Source of the DNA: Halomonas piscis
Lineage (GTDB): Bacteria > Pseudomonadota > Gammaproteobacteria > Pseudomonadales > Halomonadaceae
Direction of reading: 5' to 3'
Length of the DNA: 64,000 bases
NCBI RefSeq assembly: GCF_031886125.1
Contig: NZ_CP119391.1
Span: 2,108,001-2,172,000 of the forward strand
Numbering within the stretch: the stretch's first letter is position 1; the number at the start of each line of letters is the position of its first letter. The position numbers were made by a program, and so were the translations under genes. Of this stretch, positions 1 through 8,339 are shown piece by piece. The notes under the pieces are model-generated. The model was not told where the DNA came from and made no database searches. It saw only the letters and a list, made by a program, of their open reading frames with translations.

Positions 1-415
1 CCCGACGCACCCTGGCGTTGACCACGCCCGGCGCCTCCACGTCGCCCGCCACGCCGACATTGACCACTTCAAGACGCGCGTTGATCTGGGCGGCAAAGGC
101 GTTGATGGCCGCGCCGCCGGCGGCAAAGTTGGCGACCATCTGCGCGGTGACGTCCTGGCCAAAGGCGGAAACGCCCTCGGCGGCCACGCCGTGATCGGCG
201 GCGAACACAATACAGGCCGGCGGGCTCACCTCGGGTTTGGCCCGGCCGGTGATTTCACCCAGCTGTACGGCCAGCGCCTCCAGATCGCCGAGGCTGCCCG
301 GCGGCTTGGTCAGGGTATCCAGATAGGCGCGGACGGCGTCTCCGACCTTGCGCTCAACGGGGCGAACGCGCGCGGCCAGCGCTCTGAACGCGGGCGCGGC
401 GGATAAAGGGGGCAT
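1..415 (-). CDS. cobT: CobT, nicotinate-nucleotide-dimethylbenzimidazole phosphoribosyltransferase (5' part)
   Basis: Cut by the left window edge; only the first ~138 residues are present. CobT transfers ribose phosphate from nicotinate mononucleotide to dimethylbenzimidazole to make the lower ligand of cobalamin. The reading frame starts at the ATG at 413-415 (MPPLSAAP) and shows family motifs: KPPGSLGDLE near residue 40, FAADHGVAAEGVSAF near residue 70, and QMVANFAAGGAAINAFA near residue 90. It is transcribed away from the sulfite dehydrogenase gene across a ~208-bp divergent gap. I looked for a cobalamin riboswitch upstream and saw none. Identification is firm; the rest of the gene and the likely cob operon lie outside the window. 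Confidence 0.9.
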   Translation of the reverse strand, partial: MPPLSAAPAFRALAARVRPVERKVGDAVRAYLDTLTKPPGSLGDLEALAVQLGEITGRAKPEVSPPACIVFAADHGVAAEGVSAFGQDVTAQMVANFAAGGAAINAFAAQINARLEVVNVGVAGDVEAPGVVNARVRR

Positions 416-623
416 AGCGTGCTCCGGGCAGGCAAGAAAACGGCGCTCAGCATAGCAAAGCCGGCAGTCCCTCACCTAGCCCGGCAAGCCTTGACTCTTT
501 TCCCGCAATATCCCAGCTTATTAGCGAGCGGAGCCTAACTACCCGATGATAAACGACAATGACAAACGTCCTGCTTGCCGCTGACTCCGCCGGCCGGCGG
601 GCCAACCAGGAAAGAAACCTGCC

Positions 624-1958
624 ATGAAGAAACGCCCCTCTGACGACGCCAGGACCCGCGGCATCCACGAGCTTTATGCCGAAGACCCCGAAGCGGCCGA
701 CAGGCAGCTATGGGATCGCGAGGTCGATCCCACCAGCCGCCGCGGCTTTTTGAAGCGCTCAAGCCTGCTGGCCATGGCCGCCGCGGTGGGCGGCTCTATT
801 CCCTTTGCCGACCGCATGCCCGGCGGCCTGATTCCGGCAGCGCTGGCCCAGAGCGACGAGTCGTTCGAGCTGGAAGGCAAGGACGGCCTGACCGTGCTCA
901 ACGACCGGCCGATCAACGCCGAAACGCCGCCCCACCTGCTTGACGACGACGTCACGCCGGCCAGGCACATGTTCGTGCGCAACAACGGTATCCCCCCGGC
1001 CATTGAGGATATCGACGCCGACAGCTGGGAGCTCGAAATCGGTGGCGAATCGTGCGAAAACCCGCAAAGCTTTACCATTGCCGAGCTCAAGGAGCGTTTC
1101 GAACACCATACCTATCAGCTCACCGTGGAATGCGGCGGCAACGGCCGCCACGAATACGTGCCCTCGGCCAGCGGCAACCAGTGGACCACCGGCGCGGTCG
1201 CCTGCCCGACCTTCACCGGCGTACGCCTGCGCGACGTGCTGGAAGCCTGCGGCATCGCCGACGACGCCGTTTATACCGGCTACTACGGCGCCGACAGCCA
1301 CGCCAGCGGCGATCCCGACCGCGATCCCATTTCCCGAGGCGTGCCCATCGACAAGGCGCTGGAAGACGAGTCGCTGATCGCCTGGGCGATGAACGGCGAG
1401 GACATCCCCTACCTCAACGGCTACCCGCTGCGCGTGGTCTGCGGCGGCTGGCCGGGGTCGGTGTCCGGCAAGTGGCTCAAGCGCATCGTGATTCGCAACC
1501 AGAAGCACGACGGCACCAAGATGGCGCCGCCCTCCTACAGCGTCCCCAAGCACCCGGTGGCGCCGGGCAGCGAAGTGCCGGACGAGGACTTCGTCACCAT
1601 TCACTCGATGCCGGTGAAATCGCTGGTGACCTTCCCCGAATCCGGCACCGAGCAGTCGCTCGACGACCCGATGACGGTACGCGGCCACGCCTGGGCCGGC
1701 GACCTGAGCGTCAAGGAGGTGCATGTCTCCATCGACTTCGGCGCCACCTGGCAAAAGGCCGAACTGAAGGATGCGCCCAACCGCCTGGCCTGGCAGCGCT
1801 GGACCGCCTCGGTGGAGTTTCCCGAACAGGGCTATTTTGAAATCTGGGCCAGGGCCACCGACGAGAACGGACGCTCCCAGCCGATGGTCGTCCCCGGCTG
1901 GAACCCCAAGGGCTATCTCAACAACGCCTGCCATCGCATCGCGGTCCAGGTGGCCTAG
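624..1958 (+). CDS. Tat-exported sulfite dehydrogenase, molybdenum subunit (SorA/SoxC family)
   Basis: 444-residue periplasmic molybdopterin enzyme that probably oxidises sulfite to sulfate. The N-terminus has a twin-arginine signal (SRRGFLK, residues 38-44), a hydrophobic stretch, and a likely cleavage after ALA-Q near residue 75. VECGGNGR holds Cys170, the expected cysteine ligand of molybdenum in the sulfite oxidase fold. The C-terminal third (from about residue 340) matches the dimerisation (Mo-co_dimer) domain. The start at 624 is preceded by AGGAAAG. The next gene, 9 bp downstream, encodes a small c-type cytochrome, so the pair resembles SorAB sulfite:cytochrome c oxidoreductase. SoxC is the alternative, but no sox thiosulfate genes are nearby. 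Substrate is inferred from family and partner. Confidence 0.85.
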   Translation: MKKRPSDDARTRGIHELYAEDPEAADRQLWDREVDPTSRRGFLKRSSLLAMAAAVGGSIPFADRMPGGLIPAALAQSDESFELEGKDGLTVLNDRPINAETPPHLLDDDVTPARHMFVRNNGIPPAIEDIDADSWELEIGGESCENPQSFTIAELKERFEHHTYQLTVECGGNGRHEYVPSASGNQWTTGAVACPTFTGVRLRDVLEACGIADDAVYTGYYGADSHASGDPDRDPISRGVPIDKALEDESLIAWAMNGEDIPYLNGYPLRVVCGGWPGSVSGKWLKRIVIRNQKHDGTKMAPPSYSVPKHPVAPGSEVPDEDFVTIHSMPVKSLVTFPESGTEQSLDDPMTVRGHAWAGDLSVKEVHVSIDFGATWQKAELKDAPNRLAWQRWTASVEFPEQGYFEIWARATDENGRSQPMVVPGWNPKGYLNNACHRIAVQVA

Positions 1959-1967
1959 GAGGCTTTT

Positions 1968-2348
1968 ATGCGTGTCTTATCGTGTTGGCGCAAGGCGGCG
2001 CTGCTGGTTGGGCTGGCCAGCCTTCCGCTCGGCGCCCAGGCCCAAAAAACCGATGCCGATACCGGCCTGATCAAGGCCGAAGGCTGGGAGATGGTCAAGG
2101 GCAACTGCACCATTTGCCATTCGGCCAGGCTGGTCACCCAGAACAGCGGCTCGCGCGGCCACTGGGAATCGCTTATCCGCTGGATGCAGGAGACCCAGGG
2201 GCTGTGGGAATTCGAGCCTGACGTCGAAGCCACCATCCTCGACTACCTGGCCGACAACTACGGCCCGGAGGAAAGCGCCCGTCGCCTGCCGCTGCCGCGC
2301 ACCGACCGGCCCGACAACCCCTACCCCACGGTGTCCGACGCCGGGTAG
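1968..2348 (+). CDS. Small periplasmic cytochrome c, probable electron acceptor of the sulfite dehydrogenase (SorB-like)
   Basis: 126 residues with a signal peptide (residues 1-25, ending LGAQA) and one haem-binding motif CTICH (residues 47-51). Met73 in RWMQ, after a GHWESLIRW stretch, is a plausible axial ligand. The start at 1968 has GGAGG nearby. The gene follows the molybdenum subunit by 9 bp and is almost certainly co-transcribed and exported by Sec. By analogy with SorAB it would take electrons from the molybdenum centre and pass them to the respiratory chain. Its stop lies only two bases from the stop of the convergent eda gene, so the two transcripts must share or overlap termination signals; I see no hairpin between them. 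Confidence 0.8.
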   Translation: MRVLSCWRKAALLVGLASLPLGAQAQKTDADTGLIKAEGWEMVKGNCTICHSARLVTQNSGSRGHWESLIRWMQETQGLWEFEPDVEATILDYLADNYGPEESARRLPLPRTDRPDNPYPTVSDAG

Positions 2349-2350
2349 CG

Positions 2351-3019
2351 TCAGCGGGCCTGATGGTGGAAGCGCTCGGCGGCCTCCCGGGCCAGCCGCT
2401 CGATGCCGGCCCAGTCTTCGGCGTCGATCAGCGCCCGGGGCGTAAGCCAGGAGCCGCCCACGCACATGACGTTGTCCAGCGCCAGATAATCGCCGGCGTT
2501 ATCCAGGCGGATACCGCCGGTCGGGCAAAAGCGCGCCTCGGCAAGCGGCGCGCTGAAGGCTCTGAGCGCGGCGACTCCGCCGCTGGCCTCGGCCGGGAAG
2601 AACTTGAAGCGGCGGTAGCCGTACTGCCACCCGGCCATCACTTCGGAGACGCTGGCAATGCCCGGCAGCATGGGCACCGGGCTTGCCATCCCGTGACGAT
2701 AAAGCGCCTCGGTGGTGCCCGGCGTGGCCACGAAATCCGCCCCCGCCTGTTCGGCCTGGCGGTACTGGGCCGGGGTGAGCACCGTGCCCACGCCGACGCT
2801 GGCGCCGGGCAGCGCTTCGCGAATGCGCGTGACGGCATCCAGCGCGCAGCCGCTGCGCAGCGCCACTTCCAGCACCGGCAAGCCGCCGTCGTAAAGGGCT
2901 CGGGCCACGGGCACGGCGTCTTCCAGCCGCTCCACGGTGATCACCGGGAGCACTTCGGCCTTCAGGCAGATGCTGTCAAGCTCGGCGGTACGGGTCGAGG
3001 GTAGCTGTTTATCCATCAT
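2351..3019 (-). CDS. eda: KDPG/KHG aldolase (Entner-Doudoroff)
   Basis: 222 residues, normal length for the family. It cleaves 2-keto-3-deoxy-6-phosphogluconate to pyruvate and glyceraldehyde 3-phosphate, and may also act on 4-hydroxy-2-oxoglutarate. The Schiff-base lysine is Lys139 in RFKFFPA, the catalytic glutamate is Glu51 in PVLEVALRS, and the phosphate-binding region FCPTGGI lies near residues 164-170. GGAG precedes tandem ATGs at 3019 and 3016; either may be used. No edd or other Entner-Doudoroff gene is adjacent, so it seems to be a stand-alone copy. It converges on the cytochrome gene with two bases between the stops. Confidence 0.92.
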   Translation of the reverse strand: MMDKQLPSTRTAELDSICLKAEVLPVITVERLEDAVPVARALYDGGLPVLEVALRSGCALDAVTRIREALPGASVGVGTVLTPAQYRQAEQAGADFVATPGTTEALYRHGMASPVPMLPGIASVSEVMAGWQYGYRRFKFFPAEASGGVAALRAFSAPLAEARFCPTGGIRLDNAGDYLALDNVMCVGGSWLTPRALIDAEDWAGIERLAREAAERFHHQAR

Positions 3020-3090
3020 GGGCGTCTCCGAAATGGCCGCGGGCGCTTTACCGTCAGCCCAGCGTTACCGGAAGCATATGCTAGCCCACC

Positions 3091-3954
3091 TCATCCCGCC
3101 AGGGTGGCGCGCACCTGGTAACCGGTGTATTTGCGCAGGTTGATCACCCCGGTATCGAGCAGCAGATACTGCCCCTTGATGCCCTCAAGCACGCCCTCCA
3201 CCAGCGGGGCCTTGTCCAGGTTGTGCGAAGCTACCTTGTGGGGAAACGCCCTGACCGGATAGCCAAACGTCTGGGCTTTGGCATCCAGCCGGCGAATGGC
3301 GTCATCGCCGTGGATCTCGCGCAGCGCGTCAAGCCCCGGGCGGAACTGCTCGAGCAGTCGATCGCGCTCGGCATAAAGATCAAGGGTATCCACCTCGCCT
3401 CTGAGCATGGCGCGCCAGTTGGTGCGGTCGGAGACCGCCTCCTTGAGCAGAACCTCGACAAACCCGGCCTGCTGGCGGCTGGCCACTTCCAGTATCGGCA
3501 GGCCCTGGATGGCGCCCTGATCCAGCCAGCGAGTGGGCAGCTGGGTCTTGCGGGTGATGCCCACCTTGAGCCCGGAGGCATTGGCCAGGTACACCTGATG
3601 AGGCGTAAAGCAGTGTGCTTCGCCCCACTCGGGCTCGCGGCAGGTACCTTGAAAATAGTGGCACAGCTCGGGTTTGACGATGCACATGTCGCACCGTGCC
3701 AGGCGCTTGAAGCAGGGGTAGCAGTGGCCCTGACCGTAGCTTTTCCGGGTGTGCCGCCCGCAGTGAACGCAGTGAATGGCACCCTGCCACTCAAGGCGCA
3801 GCGGCGTGCCGATACGCTCATTGAGACTGGCTTCTCCCCCGCCGACGCGCAGGCCGTATTCCACTCGGCCCTGAGCGTCCGGCGCGGCTGCCATTTTGCT
3901 CAGGCCTCCGAGCAGCGTTTCGACCCTGCCGTCGTCAACGGCCACGGGTGGCAT
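3091..3954 (-). CDS. DUF2797 family protein, Cys-rich
   Basis: 287 residues from the ATG at 3954. It matches the DUF2797 family, conserved in proteobacteria and without known function. Its N-terminal half holds a dense set of cysteines and histidines (CVHCGR, HCYPCF, CDMC, ELCHYF, GTCREPEWG, HCF) that look like zinc sites. After these comes the family signature VYLANASGLKVGITR, which vaguely recalls GIY-YIG-type sequences. That resemblance is only an impression. The gene overlaps the end of the upstream YeaC-like gene by 20 bp, so the two are translationally coupled. The start is uncertain: no clear ribosome binding site is visible and a TTG at 3963 is also open. Confidence 0.75.
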   Translation of the reverse strand: MPPVAVDDGRVETLLGGLSKMAAAPDAQGRVEYGLRVGGGEASLNERIGTPLRLEWQGAIHCVHCGRHTRKSYGQGHCYPCFKRLARCDMCIVKPELCHYFQGTCREPEWGEAHCFTPHQVYLANASGLKVGITRKTQLPTRWLDQGAIQGLPILEVASRQQAGFVEVLLKEAVSDRTNWRAMLRGEVDTLDLYAERDRLLEQFRPGLDALREIHGDDAIRRLDAKAQTFGYPVRAFPHKVASHNLDKAPLVEGVLEGIKGQYLLLDTGVINLRKYTGYQVRATLAG

Positions 3955-4222
3955 CCTCGCCAAGGCCGGCCATTGCCGGCGAAACGCCGCTGCCGTCGCT
4001 TCCGGCCCCGCAGGTACGACGGCTCAGGTAGCCGACGCGCTGATCCTCGGGAACGCCGCTCTCCACTTCGTAGCGCATCACCGCCTCCAGGCACAGCTCG
4101 GTCTGCTCGGCCGTCAGGCGTCTGCCGTCGGGCCATTTGCCCAGCGCCACCGCCTCCTTGAGGCTGGCGTATAGAGTCGGCGTCATCTGGCGGATCATTT
4201 TGTCAAAGGTCATGTCACTCAT
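3935..4222 (-). CDS. YeaC-like DUF1315 protein
   Basis: 95 residues beginning MSDMTFDKMIRQMTP. It matches the small DUF1315 (YeaC) family, soluble proteins of unknown role. Visible conserved parts are the N-terminal helix, YASLKEAVALGKWPDGR, and LTAEQTELCLEAVMRYE near residues 43-59. The ATG at 4222 was preferred to the one at 4243 because family members begin close to MxxxxFxxMI. The 3' end overlaps the DUF2797 gene by 20 bp; the pairing of these two families in an operon suggests related function but does not reveal it. Confidence 0.75.
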   Translation of the reverse strand: MSDMTFDKMIRQMTPTLYASLKEAVALGKWPDGRRLTAEQTELCLEAVMRYEVESGVPEDQRVGYLSRRTCGAGSDGSGVSPAMAGLGEDATRGR

Positions 4223-4330
4223 GGCAGGCTCCGAACGGGTCATGGCAGCTGCCGGCGCTCGCCCCGGCGGCGCTTTCGACAGCGGCCTCAGGATATCATT
4301 GCCCCGGGCAGAAAACTCCCGGTGCCGGAC

Positions 4331-5167
4331 TCAGCGCCGCGACGAGGCGAACCAGCCGGTGGCCAGCCCTACCAGCAGCCCGCCCAGGTGAGCTTCGTTA
4401 GCCACGTTGCCAAATCCGACCTGCTCGGCCATGGCGGTCATGGTGAACACCATCCAGCCCAGCATGAAGACCACCAGCATGGCAGGCACGAAAAACCCGC
4501 TGTTTGGCCTCCGCCGCGACATGATCCAGACGTGGCCCAGCAGCGCATAGACCACGCCGGACATGCCGCCGAACAGCGCCGTGCCCGTAGCGTACTGGGC
4601 CAGGTTGGCGCCGACGCCTGCCGCCAGCACCAGCGCCAGCATCCAGCGGCTGCCCTGCAGCACTTCGACCTGACGGCCGAAAAACCACACCCACATCAGA
4701 TTGAAAATCAGGTGCATCCAGCCAAAGTGCAGAAAGGCGGGGGAAATCAGCCGCCATAGCTGGCCGCCGGCAAGCCCCTGACCCAGCGTGCCGTACACCA
4801 GGTCTTCCCCGGCGATACCGATCGGCACGATGGTCAGCTGAACAATCAGCCAGTCGCCAAGCACCCCGATCAGCGCAAAGATGATCAGGCACAGGCCGAG
4901 CGTCGTCGCCGTCACCGGCACACGCCTTGTCAGCGCGGTGAGCCCCGAGCGTCCCGACTGGCGCCGCTCGGGGGCCGGCGTCAGCGACTCGCCGCGCTGC
5001 CAACGCCCGACCACCTCATTGAGCGCCGCGTGGTGTGCCGGATCAGCCAGCCACAAAAGCTGCCCTTCGGTTTCCCGGGTAATGCGATGGCCGATGCGGT
5101 GCTGCCAGAGGGCCTGGCGCAGCGGGCGAGTATCGGCGTCGAGGGGCAATAGCATGACGGGCTGCAT
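4331..5167 (-). CDS. Rhomboid intramembrane serine protease (GlpG-like)
   Basis: 278 residues with a soluble N-terminal domain (residues 1-80) and then about six membrane segments. The catalytic pair is visible: Ser203 in GGMSGVVYALLG and His260 in ANEAHLGGLLVG. The HxxxxHxxxN motif is His147, His152 and Asn156 in FLHFGWMHLIFN. All the residues needed for activity are therefore present, and the protein should cleave transmembrane substrates within the inner membrane. The N-terminal region resembles the cytoplasmic domain of GlpG-type enzymes. It is a single gene, not linked to glpE or glpR. Substrate unknown. Confidence 0.88.
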   Translation of the reverse strand: MQPVMLLPLDADTRPLRQALWQHRIGHRITRETEGQLLWLADPAHHAALNEVVGRWQRGESLTPAPERRQSGRSGLTALTRRVPVTATTLGLCLIIFALIGVLGDWLIVQLTIVPIGIAGEDLVYGTLGQGLAGGQLWRLISPAFLHFGWMHLIFNLMWVWFFGRQVEVLQGSRWMLALVLAAGVGANLAQYATGTALFGGMSGVVYALLGHVWIMSRRRPNSGFFVPAMLVVFMLGWMVFTMTAMAEQVGFGNVANEAHLGGLLVGLATGWFASSRR

Positions 5168-5257
5168 GAAACATCTCTTATGGCATCTCTACAGGGCATT
5201 TTGCCACATTCGCCGGAACGGCTCACGGCGCGGGCCAGCAAAGCCGCCGCCCAGACG

Positions 5258-5284
5258 AAAAAATCCGGCGGTGGGGGCCGCCGG
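5258..5284 (-). terminator. Intrinsic terminator of the nadK-metallophosphoesterase operon
   Basis: CCGGCGG at 5265-5271 pairs with CCGCCGG at 5278-5284. Reading the minus strand, the hairpin is followed by a run of T (A6 on the plus strand at 5258-5263). It lies about 100 bp after the stop of the metallophosphoesterase gene. Confidence 0.8.
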
Positions 5285-5386
5285 ATAAAGCAAGGGATCA
5301 TTCAAGGGAACACCCAATCAGATGGCGCTCGGCGAATAAAGTTCACCCGGTTTCAGAAAAAAATGTCACTGAAGGTAAAAACAGGC

Positions 5387-6382
5387 TCAGCCCGACAGCA
5401 GGCTCTCTTCCCGGGGGACTCGCACCCAGACGAAACGGTCGGCGTTGAGCGTCTGCTCGCCGCTCCAGCGGTAGGCGACCAGGCGACCGTATTTCACCGC
5501 GCTGTAGTCCAGGCAGGCAATGTTGTGGGTCGGCAGCGAAGGCACGCCTTCGCACCAGTAGTGGCCGATAAATAGCGGCGGCTGATCGCTGCCGTAGTAG
5601 CTCAGGCGGCGGCGCTCGCCGGGTTCCAGCAGCCGCGACTCCAGATCGCCGGGCAGGTTGTCCGGCTGAAACACCACGTCGCCCCACACCACGGGGTCTT
5701 CGCTCCAGAAGTGGGCGCGAAAGCTGCTGCGCGTAAAGCCGTCGCCGGAGTGGATCTTGATGCCCCGGGGCAGCGGTATGTTGGCGCCGCGCGTCAGGCG
5801 ATCGAGAATGGCGAAGGCGTCGGTGGAGGCATCGGTGGACTCTTCCAGAAAGGCGTCATCCATGCAGGCATCCGGGCGGCGCCTTGTCAGCCGCTCGATC
5901 AGGCCATGGTCCCAGCAGGCGTGAACCACGCGGATGCCGTCGATTTCCAGACACAGCGGGATGGTCTTGAACCAGGCCAGAGTGTCTTCCCACTCGTTAG
6001 TGTAGTCGTAGTACTGCTCCAGGGTTTCGCGGATCAGGCGGTTGTTGCGCGGGGTGTGCTCGCGCAGCCAGCGCTTGCCGCTACCGGGCGGCGCGGGGTA
6101 GCTGTAGGCCAGGGCGTTGTATTCGTGGTTGCCCATGACGATATGGGCTTCGCCCTCTTCGACCATGCGCCGGGCCACGGTGACGGCCAGGCGGATGCGC
6201 GGCCCGCGGTCAATCAAGTCGCCGAGAAAGATCACCTTGCGTCGGGGGTGGCGGTATACGCCGCCGCGCAGCTCATAGCCGAGCTTTTCCAGCAGCGTGA
6301 CCAGGGTGGCGCCGCAGCCGTGAACGTCACCGATCAAGTCATAGCCTTCAAGCCGCGGCCTGCCCTGCGGAGTCTTGCCCAT
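5387..6382 (-). CDS. Calcineurin-like metallophosphoesterase (PrpA/ApaH-like)
   Basis: 331 residues from the ATG at 6382, two bases after the stop of nadK. Metal-binding motifs of the phosphoprotein phosphatase class are in order: GDVHG (residues 18-22), GDLIDRGP (54-61) and GNHE (84-87), with later histidines in VHACWDH and FIGHYW. It could be a protein phosphatase or a nucleotide hydrolase (ApaH cleaves Ap4A); the sequence alone does not decide. Coupling to NAD kinase hints at nucleotide metabolism. An open frame continues upstream through nadK to 7081, but that part is an out-of-frame shadow of nadK. Confidence 0.82.
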   Translation of the reverse strand: MGKTPQGRPRLEGYDLIGDVHGCGATLVTLLEKLGYELRGGVYRHPRRKVIFLGDLIDRGPRIRLAVTVARRMVEEGEAHIVMGNHEYNALAYSYPAPPGSGKRWLREHTPRNNRLIRETLEQYYDYTNEWEDTLAWFKTIPLCLEIDGIRVVHACWDHGLIERLTRRRPDACMDDAFLEESTDASTDAFAILDRLTRGANIPLPRGIKIHSGDGFTRSSFRAHFWSEDPVVWGDVVFQPDNLPGDLESRLLEPGERRRLSYYGSDQPPLFIGHYWCEGVPSLPTHNIACLDYSAVKYGRLVAYRWSGEQTLNADRFVWVRVPREESLLSG

Positions 6383-6384
6383 CT

Positions 6385-7314
6385 TCAGTCTCCCAGCCGG
6401 TGGCTCCAGCCCAGTTTGCTGCGCAACACTTCGTAAAAGTTGTGGCCCAGCGGATGCGCCAGCTGCACCCGTTCGGGCTTGCGCCTGATGACCAGCACGT
6501 CGTCGGGCTTGGCCACGGCGCGGGTCTGGCCGTCGCAGCTGACATGGGGATAGACCAGGTTGGTCTCGCCGATGTGAATGCGTATCTCGCTGGCGGCGTC
6601 GAGCACCACCGGCCGGCTCGACAGCGTATGCGGAAACATCGGTACCAGGGTGACCGCTTCCAGCCTGGGGTGCATGATCGGCCCGCCGCCGGCCAGCGCA
6701 TAGGCCGTGGACCCCGTGGGCGTGGCGACAATCAGGCCGTCGCTGCGCTGGCTGTAGACAAACTGACCGTCCACGAACAGCTCGAACTCGATCATGCGCA
6801 CGGCCTTGCCCGAGTGCACCACGATCTCGTTGAGCGCCTCGCCGTGGCCCACCGCCACGCCGTTGCGGTAAAGCTCGGCTTCCAGCAGAAAGCGCTCTTC
6901 GCGCTCGAAATGGCCGGCCAGCACCTCGCCCACTCGCTCTTCCAGCTCCACGGGGGAAATATCGGTCAGAAACCCGAGCCGGCCGCGGTTGACGCCCAGC
7001 AGCAGCGTACCGGTTTCGCACAGCGTGCGCGCCGCCCCCAAAAGGCTGCCGTCCCCGCCGATGACGATGACCAGATCGCACAGCTCGCCCAGCGCCCGGC
7101 GGCTGGTTTCCGGCATGCCGTGGTCCGGTATCACCGTGGCCGTGCGGTCCTCGACCACCACGCGGTAGTCGCGCTCGCCAAGGTAGCGAATCAGGCGCTT
7201 TAAAGAGTCGACGACCTTGTCGCTGCCCAGCCGGCCAATCAGGCCGATGGTGGTAAAAGGCCGGGCGCCGCCGGGAGCGCCCGGGGCGCCGGTAGCAGTG
7301 GCTGTGTCAGTCAT
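6385..7314 (-). CDS. nadK: NAD kinase
   Basis: 309 residues. Phosphorylates NAD+ to NADP+ with ATP. The GGDG motif (residues 86-89, VIGGDGSLLGAAR), the NRGRLGFLTDI stretch (about 109-119) and TPTGSTAYALAGGGPI are all present and typical of gammaproteobacterial NadK. The first ~18 residues (TATATGAPGAPGGARP) are a low-complexity extension compared with E. coli, so a slightly later start is possible. First gene of a two-gene operon with the metallophosphoesterase. Confidence 0.95.
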   Translation of the reverse strand: MTDTATATGAPGAPGGARPFTTIGLIGRLGSDKVVDSLKRLIRYLGERDYRVVVEDRTATVIPDHGMPETSRRALGELCDLVIVIGGDGSLLGAARTLCETGTLLLGVNRGRLGFLTDISPVELEERVGEVLAGHFEREERFLLEAELYRNGVAVGHGEALNEIVVHSGKAVRMIEFELFVDGQFVYSQRSDGLIVATPTGSTAYALAGGGPIMHPRLEAVTLVPMFPHTLSSRPVVLDAASEIRIHIGETNLVYPHVSCDGQTRAVAKPDDVLVIRRKPERVQLAHPLGHNFYEVLRSKLGWSHRLGD

Positions 7315-7414
7315 TGAGGCAACTCGTTAACATCGGCCTGCATTATGTCCACCCGAACGCCAGCGGGCAACTCGCTCAGGCGCGACCGGCCCCCTGCCCG
7401 GCCGATCGGCGCCG

Positions 7415-8272
7415 CTACCAGTGCCGGCGATAATACCGCTGGTTCAGCCACAGGGAGGCGGCAATGATCGCCCCTCCCAGCGCCAGCCGGTCAAGCTCGG
7501 CCTCGCGGTTCCACAGCAGCAGATTGACCACCAGCCCGGCCGGCACCAGGGCATTGTTCATGATCGCCAGCACCCCGGCGTTGACCCTGACGGCACCCCG
7601 ATTCCAGAGAAAGTAGCCGCCGCCCGAGGCGGCAAGCCCCAGCCACCCGAGCACCAGCCACTGGGTCGAGGTGCGCGGCAGCGCCGAGGCGTCGCCCAGC
7701 AGCACGAAGGCCGGCAGCGCCACCGCCAGCGCGCCGAGGAAAAACCAGCCGAAAACGCTGTGCCAGGCAAGGTTTTCCGGTAGCGAGACGGCCAGCCGCC
7801 GGTAACCCACCTGGCCCAGCGCAAAGCACAGATTGGCCCCCTGTACCACGGCGAAGCCGAGCCAGAAATCGCGGCTGATGCCGTCGTAGCGGATGACCGC
7901 CGCGCCCGCCACGGCCATCAGCGCAGTCAGCAGATAAAGCGGGGTAAAACGCTTGAACAGCGCATCGTCGAGCAGGGCAATATAAAGCGGGGTGAATATC
8001 GTGAACAGCAGCACCTCGGGCACGCTGAGCAGCAGAAACGACGAGTAGAAAAACAGATACATCACGCCCAGCTGCAGCGCGCCCACGGCCATCAGCGCCA
8101 GCCGTTTGCCTCCGGTCAGCCGTGCCGGGCGCAGAAACGGCAGAAACACCAGCGCGGCAAGCGTTACCCGCACCAGCACGGCGAAGTAGCTGTCGACCTG
8201 GCCGGCGAGATAGGCACCGATCAGCGAAAAGGAAAACGCCCATAGCCCGGTCACGCCGACAAGATAGCCCAA
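7415..8272 (-). CDS. DMT-superfamily permease (EamA type)
   Basis: 285 residues with about ten hydrophobic segments arranged as two EamA repeats. It is an inner-membrane transporter, probably an exporter of a small metabolite. A conserved feature is PEVLLFTIFTPLYIALLDD near the end of the first repeat. Similar proteins are annotated as carboxylate/amino acid/amine transporters, but nothing here identifies the substrate. The start at 8272 is preceded by AGAGGT. Monocistronic as far as visible. Confidence 0.8.
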   Translation of the reverse strand: MGYLVGVTGLWAFSFSLIGAYLAGQVDSYFAVLVRVTLAALVFLPFLRPARLTGGKRLALMAVGALQLGVMYLFFYSSFLLLSVPEVLLFTIFTPLYIALLDDALFKRFTPLYLLTALMAVAGAAVIRYDGISRDFWLGFAVVQGANLCFALGQVGYRRLAVSLPENLAWHSVFGWFFLGALAVALPAFVLLGDASALPRTSTQWLVLGWLGLAASGGGYFLWNRGAVRVNAGVLAIMNNALVPAGLVVNLLLWNREAELDRLALGGAIIAASLWLNQRYYRRHW

Positions 8273-8339
8273 GGTAAACCTCTTTTGATAAAAATGTTTA
8301 CCTCAAGTATAACGCCCCGGGCCGCCCAGCCCAATGGCT

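Noticed and set aside
415..623. Cobalamin riboswitch before cobT
   Set aside because: No B12-box (GCCACTG-like) or matching stems seen on the minus strand.
759..1934. Long open frame (391 codons) on the minus strand
   Set aside because: Antisense shadow of the sulfite dehydrogenase gene, caused by high GC; its product has no family features and the plus-strand gene has a Tat signal and catalytic cysteine.
6383..7081. Upstream open extension of the metallophosphoesterase frame
   Set aside because: It overlaps nadK in another frame and has no family features; the real start is at 6382, two bases after the nadK stop.
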